Part shown: piece by piece, positions 1 through 6,088 of the stretch
Layout: each line of letters starts with the position of its first letter
How positions within the stretch are numbered: position 1 is the first letter of the stretch
NCBI GenBank assembly: GCA_041169145.1
Contig: JBEEJO010000038.1
Coordinates: 1 to 7,898, forward strand
DNA: 7,898 bases
From: DATJQA01 sp041169145
Lineage (GTDB): Bacteria > Patescibacteriota > Minisyncoccia > UBA6257 > 2-01-FULL-56-20
Direction: 5' to 3'
Translations under genes and position numbers: made by a program
The notes under the pieces: generated by a model
Told to the model about the DNA's origin: nothing
Databases searched by the model: none
Seen by the model: only the letters and a program-made list of their open reading frames with translations

Positions 1-857
1 TCCACGGTCGCCCACGTCAGCCGCGGGTCGTGAATGATCTTCGCGCCGGGGATCCGTTCGGCGAAATGCGCGCCAAGAAATGCCGTGAGGTAATATCCCG
101 GTATCTGGCGGCCCGTTTCATCGAACAGGAAGAATCGGTCGGCATCCCCGTCCCACGCCGCGCCCATATCCGCGCCGGACGAGCGGATGAGCTCCACGGT
201 CTCCGTTTGATTCTCTTTGAGCAAGGGGTCGGGCGGCCCTTTCGGGAACGAACCGTCCGGTTCGGCGTTCAAGAGCACGAGTTCGAGCGGCAAGCCGAGG
301 CGTTTCACATTCCCCACCACCGGACCGAACATGCCGTTCACAACGACCTTCATCGGCTTCACCGCCGATACGTCAATGAACGAGAGGCATTTTTTGATAT
401 ACGCTGCGGCGATATCGAGCTGCTCAACCGTTCCTTTCCGTTCGGCTTGATGGGCGTATCCCGAAACCACCATCTGGTGCATGTCCCGAATGCCCGTGTC
501 TCCCGATATCGCGACAGCGCCTTTCCGCATGAGCTTCAAGCCATTGTACTGTCCGGGATTATGGGACGCGGAGATGGTAATGCCGCCGTCCACTGCCGCC
601 GCGGCGGTCGCGAAATACATCATATCGGTCGTGACGACGCCGATATCGAGCACATCAACGCCGTGATCCGTAAGTCCGCGCATTGCCGCATCCCACAGCG
701 AAGGACCCGAAAGCCGCACGTCGCGCCCGAGAACGACCGTCTTCGGAGCGATGAGCTTCGCATACGCTTGAGCGATCCGGTACACGACGTCTTCATCCAG
801 TTCGTCGGGATAGACGCCCCGAATGTCGTATGCCTTGAAGATGGAATCGGCGATCAT
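1..857 (-). CDS. manB: Phosphomannomutase/phosphoglucomutase (3' part outside window)
   Basis: This enzyme of the alpha-D-phosphohexomutase family interconverts hexose 6-phosphate and hexose 1-phosphate, feeding nucleotide-sugar precursors for envelope glycans in the cytoplasm. About 285 residues are visible of the roughly 450 usual in the family; the C-terminal part runs off the window start. The N-terminus reads FKAYDIRG, the usual family opening. The phosphoserine loop TISASHNPGQYNG lies near residues 94-106, with the catalytic serine at about 98. The metal-binding loop DGDADR lies at residues 236-241. The start is ATG at 857, with GGAGG four bases upstream. The gene is divergent from ftsK. 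Mannose versus glucose preference cannot be decided, because the C-terminal sugar- and phosphate-binding parts are missing. The family call is very secure; the symbol is less so (algC/pgm-type names are equally possible). Confidence 0.95.
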   Translation of the reverse strand, partial: MIADSIFKAYDIRGVYPDELDEDVVYRIAQAYAKLIAPKTVVLGRDVRLSGPSLWDAAMRGLTDHGVDVLDIGVVTTDMMYFATAAAAVDGGITISASHNPGQYNGLKLMRKGAVAISGDTGIRDMHQMVVSGYAHQAERKGTVEQLDIAAAYIKKCLSFIDVSAVKPMKVVVNGMFGPVVGNVKRLGLPLELVLLNAEPDGSFPKGPPDPLLKENQTETVELIRSSGADMGAAWDGDADRFFLFDETGRQIPGYYLTAFLGAHFAERIPGAKIIHDPRLTWATV

Positions 858-861
858 ACGT

Positions 862-866
862 CCTCC
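862..866 (-). promoter_or_regulatory. Shine-Dalgarno GGAGG of the mutase gene
   Basis: On the minus strand GGAGG stands four bases before the ATG at 857, closer than the usual 5-9 bases. It is the only good Shine-Dalgarno match before any of the five visible starts. If the adjacent TATACT is the real -10 box, this sequence would lie upstream of the transcript start and would not act as a ribosome site. Confidence 0.5.
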
Positions 867-872
867 AGTATA
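867..872 (-). promoter_or_regulatory. Candidate -10 box (TATACT) of the mutase gene
   Basis: TATACT on the minus strand ends nine bases before the ATG. It matches TATAAT at five of six positions. I see no convincing -35 box at 16-18 bases upstream. Initiation 6-7 bases downstream would leave a leader of only two or three bases. The same spacing is seen at the start at 5986 and nearly so at recA. Confidence 0.45.
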
Positions 873-891
873 CACGATACACACGAAATCG

Positions 892-920
892 TTGCGAGAG
901 GGGGGTTTCTGGCGCATAAT
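892..920 (+). promoter_or_regulatory. Sigma70-type promoter of ftsK
   Basis: TTGCGA (892-897) and CATAAT (915-920) are separated by 17 bases, the ideal spacing. They match TTGACA at four of six and TATAAT at five of six positions. Expected transcript start is near 927, giving a leader of about ten bases. No Shine-Dalgarno sequence lies before the ATG at 937. The promoter sits back-to-back with the candidate promoter of the divergent mutase gene. Confidence 0.6.
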
Positions 921-936
921 AAGCCCGTAGTCCGCC

Positions 937-3093
937 ATGGCAAAGAACAAGAACGGTACGAAACGCGAGAAGAACGGCAACCGCGAAGAGCCGCACCATC
1001 GTCTCCACCCGGACACGAAGAAAAGCATCTGGGCTATTATTTTCGCCGGATGCGGCGTTGTGCTCGGTCTCGCCTATTTCAACACCGCGGGACCTGCGGG
1101 AGAGCTTCTCAAGAACATCGGCGAAACGCTCCTCGGAAATTGGGGGTATCTTGTGCTTCCGGCAAGTCTGCTTCTTATGGCAGGAACGCTCCTCATGTCG
1201 GGTCGGACGAAAGTTCTCGGCATCACGTCGCTCGGCGGCGGTTTGCTCGTACTCTCCGTACTCGGTCTCATCCACCTTCTCGCGGAACCCATTGCGGAAG
1301 CCACGACCGGCCAAATGGAATATCCGCACGCCGGTTGGGCCGGTTTCGTGCTTGGCTCTTTGGATATCCCCTTCGGACAGATCGCGGCGATAATCCTGAA
1401 CCTCGCCGTTCTCCTTGCGGCGATCCTCATGACCTTGAATGTTCCCCTCCGATTCGGGAAGCATAAGAAAGAAGAACTGCTTGATGACGAGGAAGAACCC
1501 GAAGTTGAAGCAACGGAAGAACCGTCCAGGCCGGAACCGGCAAAGAAACCTGCGGATGAACCGGATGACGACATATCCGTCGCGGACTCCGTGGAGTCCA
1601 AGGAAAAACGCTCGTTCTTCGGCAAAGCAAAACCGCACGCCGCGCCGAAGTTCACGAACTACATCCCGCCGCCGCTTGACCTCCTGAAATCCACGAGCGA
1701 AAAACCGACGACCGGCGATCTGCGCGGGAACGCGAACATCATCAAACGCACTCTGGAGAGCTTTGGCATTCCGGTTGAAATGGGCGAAGTGAATGTCGGA
1801 CCGAAAGTGACGCGCTATACGCTGAAACCCGCCGAAGGCATGAAGCTTTCCCGTATCATCGCGCTGAACCAAGACCTCGCGCTCGCGCTCGCGGCGCATC
1901 CCATCCGCATTGAAGCGCCCATCCCCGGCAAATCGCTCGTAGGCATTGAGGTGCCGAATAAAGCGGCCGCGCTCGTGCGGCTCGGCTCCCTCATGGCCTA
2001 TCCCGAATTCCATGCCGCAGGGCCATTGGGATTCGTCCTCGGACGTGACGTGACCGGCGAACCGCTCTACGCGAATCTGGAAAAGATGCCTCACCTGCTC
2101 ATTGCGGGCGCAACGGGCTCCGGCAAATCCGTGATGATCCACTCGCTCGTGATGTCCTTCCTCTATAAGAACTCTCCGGCGAACCTGAAATTCGTGATGA
2201 TAGACCCGAAGCGCGTTGAGCTCACCATCTACCAGAACATCCCCCATCTCGTGAGCTCGGTGGTAACGGAAAATAAAAAAGCCATCGGCGTTTTCCGATG
2301 GGCCATTGCCGAAATGGAACGACGGTACGAACTGCTGGAAGCCGCCGGGAGCCGCGACATCACGAGCTACAACAAGAACGGCGGGAAGAATGACCCCCTG
2401 CCCTTCATCGTCATCATCGTGGACGAACTCGCCGACCTCATGACATCCTACGGCCGCGAAGTTGAGGGTTCCATCGTGCGGCTCGCCCAGATGGCCCGCG
2501 CGACCGGCATCCACTTGGTGCTCACGACCCAGCGGCCCTCCGTTGAGGTCATCACCGGGCTCATCAAAGCGAACATCACCGGACGCATCGCGCTCCAAGT
2601 GGCGAGCCAAATAGATTCGCGCACCATCCTGGACACCTCGGGCGCGGAGAAGCTCCTGGGCGGCGGCGATCTGCTCTTCCAATCCGCGGAACTTTCGAAA
2701 CCGAAACGCATCCAAGGCGCATATGTATCGGAAGAAGAGATCACGACCGTCGCCAGTTTCATCCGCGAGCACAATCTCGGCGGCGCCGACGAACCGGAAG
2801 ACGATACGAAGCATGCAGTCGAATTCGAGAACGCAAAGACCCAGTCGGCAACGGGCGACGTCTTTGAGGATTTCGCCGGCGCGAGCGGCGATGACGACGA
2901 ATTGTATGAAGAAGCGGTTGCGGTCGTTTCAGAAGCCCAGAAGGCGTCGGCATCGCTCCTTCAGCGGCGGCTCTCCGTCGGCTATGCCCGCGCGGCGCGA
3001 CTGCTGGATATCATGGAAGAACGCGGCGTTGTGGGACCCGGCGAAGGCGCGAAACCGCGCGAAGTATTTGTAGAAAAACCGGCACCGGAGTAA
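937..3093 (+). CDS. ftsK: FtsK/SpoIIIE-family DNA translocase
   Basis: A membrane-anchored ATPase that pumps double-stranded DNA at the division septum and helps clear and resolve chromosomes. At 718 residues it is of compact SpoIIIE size, far shorter than E. coli FtsK. A basic N-terminus (1-30) is followed by about four membrane segments (roughly 31-50, 70-88, 93-115, 135-168), then an acidic, proline-containing linker (about 178-245). The alpha/beta motor follows, with Walker A GATGSGKS at 391-398 and Walker B IVIIVDELADL at 491-501, and MIDPKRVEL at 421-429. The C-terminal gamma winged helix (about 652-712, SLLQRRLSVGYARAARLLD) is the family's DNA-sequence reader. The start is certain: a TAG lies in frame three codons upstream of the ATG. 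There is no Shine-Dalgarno sequence. The next gene begins 55 bases after the stop. Confidence 0.98.
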   Translation: MAKNKNGTKREKNGNREEPHHRLHPDTKKSIWAIIFAGCGVVLGLAYFNTAGPAGELLKNIGETLLGNWGYLVLPASLLLMAGTLLMSGRTKVLGITSLGGGLLVLSVLGLIHLLAEPIAEATTGQMEYPHAGWAGFVLGSLDIPFGQIAAIILNLAVLLAAILMTLNVPLRFGKHKKEELLDDEEEPEVEATEEPSRPEPAKKPADEPDDDISVADSVESKEKRSFFGKAKPHAAPKFTNYIPPPLDLLKSTSEKPTTGDLRGNANIIKRTLESFGIPVEMGEVNVGPKVTRYTLKPAEGMKLSRIIALNQDLALALAAHPIRIEAPIPGKSLVGIEVPNKAAALVRLGSLMAYPEFHAAGPLGFVLGRDVTGEPLYANLEKMPHLLIAGATGSGKSVMIHSLVMSFLYKNSPANLKFVMIDPKRVELTIYQNIPHLVSSVVTENKKAIGVFRWAIAEMERRYELLEAAGSRDITSYNKNGGKNDPLPFIVIIVDELADLMTSYGREVEGSIVRLAQMARATGIHLVLTTQRPSVEVITGLIKANITGRIALQVASQIDSRTILDTSGAEKLLGGGDLLFQSAELSKPKRIQGAYVSEEEITTVASFIREHNLGGADEPEDDTKHAVEFENAKTQSATGDVFEDFAGASGDDDELYEEAVAVVSEAQKASASLLQRRLSVGYARAARLLDIMEERGVVGPGEGAKPREVFVEKPAPE

Positions 3094-3148
3094 ACTTTCT
3101 CCGCAACGCCTGCCCGAGAACCGACCGGTTTGGCATGCGTAGCGCCCT

Positions 3149-3817
3149 ATGGACCACGCAGATTTTGCGACGTTTTTCAACGAAAAAGTGAAAGCGCGGG
3201 GATATTCCCTGAAGAAGCTCGCCGATGTTTCCGGCGTTCCGCTTGTCCATCTCACGAACATCAGTACGGGACGATACGGCGACCTTCCGCCGGCGCCTTA
3301 TCTCCGGGGATACCTGAGCACACTCGGTCCCATCCTCGACTTCGATGCGCAAGCCGTCTGGCCGGAGTTCAGGCGCATCCATCTGGTGAAGGCTTCCGGC
3401 GCCGAGGACGAATTGCCGCACAACCGCTTCGCCGGACGGTCGCGCAATATGAGAAATGCGCTCGCCGCCGCGGTCGTATGCGTCATCGTGCTCGGCTATG
3501 TCGGTTATCAGTCCGGCCGCATGTTCGGGACGCCGAAGATCACCGTGCTGTTCCCTCAGGACGATATGCAGCATGTCAAAGAGTCAGCCGTCACGATAAG
3601 CGGCGAGCTTGTGAACGGCAGCGTGCTTACGGTGAACGGCGAAAACGTTCAGCTTCACGACGGCGCATGGGAAACACGCATCGAGCTCCGGCCGGGGCAG
3701 AACACGGTCGTCCTTTCGGCGAAAAAGCTCCTCGGCGGAGAAACACAGCTCACGCGCCGTATCTTCTATGACGTGCCGGCGAATGTGACGGACACCGTTC
3801 CGGCGGCGAACCCATAA
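3149..3817 (+). CDS. RodZ-like membrane protein: HTH domain, one TM segment, Ig-like outer domain
   Basis: A 222-residue single-pass protein. Residues 5-75 form a helix-turn-helix of the RodZ/HTH_25 type: YSLKKLADVSGVP is followed by LPPAPYLRGYLSTLGPILDFD, where the proline-rich turn and 'YLRGYL' are typical of that family. A basic stretch (93-102) precedes one membrane segment (about 104-120). The outer part (129-210) looks like a bacterial Ig-like fold of the glucodextranase-B type, with the pattern VTISGELVNGSVLTVNGENV, then DGAWETRIELRPGQNTVVLSA. In RodZ the HTH binds the MreB cytoskeleton rather than DNA; whether that holds here is inference, and no mreB is in view. The ATG at 3149 is the first possible start, because TAG lies in frame two codons before it. 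I see no Shine-Dalgarno sequence and no clear own promoter, so co-transcription with ftsK is likely. Confidence 0.85.
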   Translation: MDHADFATFFNEKVKARGYSLKKLADVSGVPLVHLTNISTGRYGDLPPAPYLRGYLSTLGPILDFDAQAVWPEFRRIHLVKASGAEDELPHNRFAGRSRNMRNALAAAVVCVIVLGYVGYQSGRMFGTPKITVLFPQDDMQHVKESAVTISGELVNGSVLTVNGENVQLHDGAWETRIELRPGQNTVVLSAKKLLGGETQLTRRIFYDVPANVTDTVPAANP

Positions 3818-3838
3818 CCCTTCCGTCGGCGAACGGAG

Positions 3839-3849
3839 TGCTATACAAT
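3839..3849 (+). promoter_or_regulatory. Candidate extended -10 promoter of recA
   Basis: TGCTATACAAT lies in the 39-base gap between the HTH gene and recA. It can be read as TACAAT (3844-3849, five of six) or as an extended -10, TG-N-TATACA. The -35 region is poor. TACAAT ends seven bases before the ATG, so a transcript would begin at or next to the start codon. No Shine-Dalgarno sequence is present. Confidence 0.5.
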
Positions 3850-3856
3850 ATCGGGC

Positions 3857-4912
3857 ATGCCACCATCAAAAAAATCGGAAAGCAAAGATGAAGCAAAGGA
3901 CGGCCTGAACGACCTTCTCGCATCGCTCCGCGAAAAATTCGGCGAGGGGTCCATTATGACGCTCGGCGAGGCGCAGCACGTTGACGTTGCGGTCATTCCC
4001 ACCGGCTCGTTCTCGCTCGATATGGCCCTCGGCGTCGGCGGACTTCCCCGCGGACGGGTCGTGGAGATCTTCGGTCCGGAGAGTTCCGGAAAAACGACGC
4101 TTGCGCTCACCGTTGTGGCACAAGCGCAAAAACAAGGCGGGAAAACGGCATTCATCGACGCCGAGCACGCCCTCGATCCGGAATACGCCAGAAAGATCGG
4201 CGTCAAAGTGAACGACCTCATTATTTCTCAGCCGGACAACGGCGAAGAAGCGCTGAATATCCTGGAAAGCCTCGTGCGTTCGGGTATGGTCTCGGTCGTC
4301 GTGGTTGACTCGGTTGCGGCGCTCACGCCGAAAGCGGAGATCGAGGGAGAAATGGGAGCGCATCACGTAGGGCTCCAGGCGCGTATGATGTCGCAAGCGC
4401 TCCGCAAGCTTACGGCGATCGCCGCGCGAAGCCAAACCCTCATTATTTTCATCAATCAGATCCGCATGCAGATCGGCGTGTTCTTTGGGAACCCCGAAAC
4501 GACGCCGGGCGGCAAAGCGCTGAAATTCTCCGCATCCGTCCGTATTGACGTGCGCCGCACGGCACAGGTCAAGAAGGGTGAGGAGGTTATCGGCAGTCGC
4601 GTGAAAGCGAAAGTCGTGAAAAATAAAGTTGCGCCGCCATTCCGCGTTGCAGAATTCGACATCATGTACGGCGAGGGCATTTCCTACGAAGCCGACGTGC
4701 TGAACAGCGCTATAAAGTACGGTGTTGTGACGAAATCCGGTGCAAGCTATAGTTTCTCCGCCGGGGGAGATGAGGGCACAATAAAACTCGGATCGGGATT
4801 TGACGCGGTACGCGAAAAATTAAAAGGGGACAAGAAGATCGTGCACGCGATGAAATCAGCCATCCTTCGCGCAGTGAAGTCCGCGGAGCGGGTCATGACC
4901 GAAGCGGAGTGA
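3857..4912 (+). CDS. recA: RecA recombinase
   Basis: RecA forms ATP-dependent filaments on single-stranded DNA for strand exchange, repair and, where LexA exists, SOS induction. At 351 residues it is full length. Walker A GPESSGKT is at 73-80, the catalytic glutamate is in DAEHALD (E103), and Walker B VVVVDS is at 147-152. Loop L1 (EIEGEMGAHH, 161-170), FINQIR (198-203) and loop L2 with FGNPETTPGGKALKF (210-224) are all intact. KVVKNKVAPPF (252-262) follows the family pattern. The C-terminal domain ends in AERVMTEAE and lacks the long acidic tail seen in E. coli RecA. The ATG at 3857 is the only start available, as no other start codon occurs back to the TAA of the upstream gene. The gene has its own likely promoter and a strong terminator. 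I see no intein. Confidence 0.99.
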   Translation: MPPSKKSESKDEAKDGLNDLLASLREKFGEGSIMTLGEAQHVDVAVIPTGSFSLDMALGVGGLPRGRVVEIFGPESSGKTTLALTVVAQAQKQGGKTAFIDAEHALDPEYARKIGVKVNDLIISQPDNGEEALNILESLVRSGMVSVVVVDSVAALTPKAEIEGEMGAHHVGLQARMMSQALRKLTAIAARSQTLIIFINQIRMQIGVFFGNPETTPGGKALKFSASVRIDVRRTAQVKKGEEVIGSRVKAKVVKNKVAPPFRVAEFDIMYGEGISYEADVLNSAIKYGVVTKSGASYSFSAGGDEGTIKLGSGFDAVREKLKGDKKIVHAMKSAILRAVKSAERVMTEAE

Positions 4913-4938
4913 TCTGATACGAGAACCGGACAGAACGA

Positions 4939-4987
4939 GCCGTATCGTAATTGTGGCGGTGCGTCACAATTGCGATACGGCTTTTTT
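4939..4987 (+). terminator. Strong intrinsic terminator of recA
   Basis: The arm GCCGTATCG-T-AATTGTG (4939-4955) pairs with CACAATT-G-CGATACGGC (4965-4981) around a nine-base loop. That gives a 17-bp stem with a single U-G wobble, followed directly by six T (4982-4987). It begins 26 bases after the recA stop. Read on the minus strand the hairpin is not followed by a T-run, so it works well only for recA. Its 3' arm is also coding sequence of the converging gene. Confidence 0.95.
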
Positions 4988-5986
4988 CACGCCGTCCAAA
5001 GACGTACCGAATATCAGGTAGTTATTGAAGAACCAGCCATACACGAACGTAGAGTCCGAAGCGCTGAATATCAGAGTCCGCACGGGCTGGCCCGCGATCT
5101 GCTGGTCATTGAACGTGCCGGTGACTCGCCCCGGCGGTTCGGCGAAAAGTCGGCTCAGTGCGATCGGGTCGTTTTCCAGCGCGCGAAGAGCGTTCCGAAG
5201 CGTCACCGCCTGTTCTCCCCTACGCAACCGCAAGATATAACCGGGACGCCAACCGGCGGTGCCACGATATAGGAATAATGTGAAATCCTGTTCGAACTTT
5301 TCATTGAAGAACTCGGGCGAAAGGAGGTCCACGCCGCGACGACTCAAGAATTCCACCCATGACACGGCATGCTCTTCTGCATTAATCGCCTCAACTTCCA
5401 CAAGCGAGGTTTCGGGCGCCACGGACGCTACGGCTTTCATAATGAGTTCGTAGAACGACGCATCAACGCTCGGCGACAAGCTTTCAACATTTCCCTGCAC
5501 CGTCTGATCCGCCGCAACCCTGAAGAACGAGTGGTGTCCGAGGAATACGTCTTTCGTACCACCATCGGGCAGTTTCCCGTCCTGGGGTGGCTTATCGGCT
5601 TGTTTGCCGTCCCCGGCATCACCGCCGGAGAAGATCGCCGGAAGCACGAAGTATCCCAAAAGGAAAAGGACCAGAAAACCCGCAGTGCCGATGCCGATCC
5701 ATAGAATAAGCTTCTTGTTCGAACCCGCTCCGGAAACGGTTGCGGCTGCCGCAGCCGATGCGGGGCCATCGGAGATGGTCGTCGAAAGCGCTCCCTTTCC
5801 GCCCCGGGTGAACCGGATGGAAACAAGATCTCCTTGCGGCGTGCTCCCGCCCGTCTGACCAAGCTTCGCCAGGTCGGAATTCATCGTGCGGATAACGACT
5901 TCAGCGAGAGATGAATCGGCTGAAGGCGGCGGAGGCACCGCCCCGATGCTCGGAGGAGGTACGAATACGTCTTGGTCGTTCGGCAT
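4964..5986 (-). CDS. Single-pass membrane-anchored protein of unknown function
   Basis: I do not recognise a named family with certainty. The 340 residues begin with a proline-, glycine- and alanine-rich, probably disordered cytoplasmic part (1-90, with VPPPSIGAVPPPPSA). One strong membrane segment follows (about 93-119, LILWIGIGTAGFLVLFLLGYF), with lysines on its N-terminal side, so the C-terminus should be outside. A linker rich in G, D, K and P (120-145) leads to a folded outer domain (about 147-340). That domain ends YGWFFNNYLIFGTSLDGVKKAV, which resembles the repeat edge seen in DUF3352-like proteins; this is a weak resemblance only. No catalytic motif, cysteine pair or sorting signal is evident. 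The gene lies downstream of pnp but has its own promoter. It converges on recA, with its last codons and TGA inside the recA terminator. It is probably a surface or envelope protein. Confidence 0.88.
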   Translation of the reverse strand: MPNDQDVFVPPPSIGAVPPPPSADSSLAEVVIRTMNSDLAKLGQTGGSTPQGDLVSIRFTRGGKGALSTTISDGPASAAAAATVSGAGSNKKLILWIGIGTAGFLVLFLLGYFVLPAIFSGGDAGDGKQADKPPQDGKLPDGGTKDVFLGHHSFFRVAADQTVQGNVESLSPSVDASFYELIMKAVASVAPETSLVEVEAINAEEHAVSWVEFLSRRGVDLLSPEFFNEKFEQDFTLFLYRGTAGWRPGYILRLRRGEQAVTLRNALRALENDPIALSRLFAEPPGRVTGTFNDQQIAGQPVRTLIFSASDSTFVYGWFFNNYLIFGTSLDGVKKAVSQL

Positions 5987-5995
5987 ATCGAACCT

Positions 5996-6023
5996 ATTGT
6001 ACCACCCGACGCCTGAACGGCAA
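5996..6023 (-). promoter_or_regulatory. Promoter of the membrane-anchored unknown
   Basis: On the minus strand TTGCCG (6018-6023) and TACAAT (5996-6001) are 16 bases apart. They match the sigma70 boxes at four and five of six positions. TACAAT ends nine bases before the ATG, so the leader would be about two or three bases, and no Shine-Dalgarno sequence stands at a usable distance (only AGG directly after the -10 box). Confidence 0.55.
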
Positions 6024-6058
6024 AAACGGAGCTCTATGGAAAATAAGAACCTGGTGCC

Positions 6059-6080
6059 TAAAATTGCGGAGGCAATCCCC
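6059..6080 (-). terminator. Weak possible terminator after pnp
   Basis: On the minus strand ATTGC-CTCC-GCAAT forms a 5-bp stem with a four-base loop, followed by TTTA. Three further G-U pairs could lengthen the stem at the expense of the T-run. It lies about ten bases after the pnp stop. It is weak and may only pause polymerase, so read-through into the downstream gene is plausible. Confidence 0.3.
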
Positions 6081-6088
6081 GTTCCGAG

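Noticed and set aside
30..1466. A 478-codon plus-strand frame across the mutase and the start of ftsK
   Set aside because: It covers two real genes and the divergent promoter region, and its product is R- and H-rich without domain features.
793..2814. A 673-codon open frame antisense to ftsK
   Set aside because: Translation is rich in R, H, F and E with no recognisable domain; it mirrors the strong third-position GC bias of ftsK, whose motifs are unmistakable. It is a shadow frame.
3086..3103. CGGAG/CTCCG hairpin around the ftsK stop
   Set aside because: Only five base pairs with an eight-base loop and no T-run; not a terminator.
3119..3130. AACCG-AC-CGGTT inverted repeat between ftsK and the HTH gene
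   Set aside because: The two-base loop cannot form a good hairpin and no promoter boxes lie around it; an operator is possible but unsupported.
3173..3187. TTTTTC-AAC-GAAAAA inverted repeat early in the HTH gene
   Set aside because: AT-rich arms encoding F-F-N-E-K; weak stem and explained by codon content.
3797..3811. GTTC-N7-GAAC inverted repeat at the end of the HTH gene, a possible SOS-like box
   Set aside because: Spacing is seven rather than four and it is fully coding; likely chance in GC-rich sequence.
4939..4987. Bidirectional terminator serving both converging genes
   Set aside because: On the minus strand the hairpin is followed by TCGTTCTG rather than a T-run, so only the recA direction is well supported.
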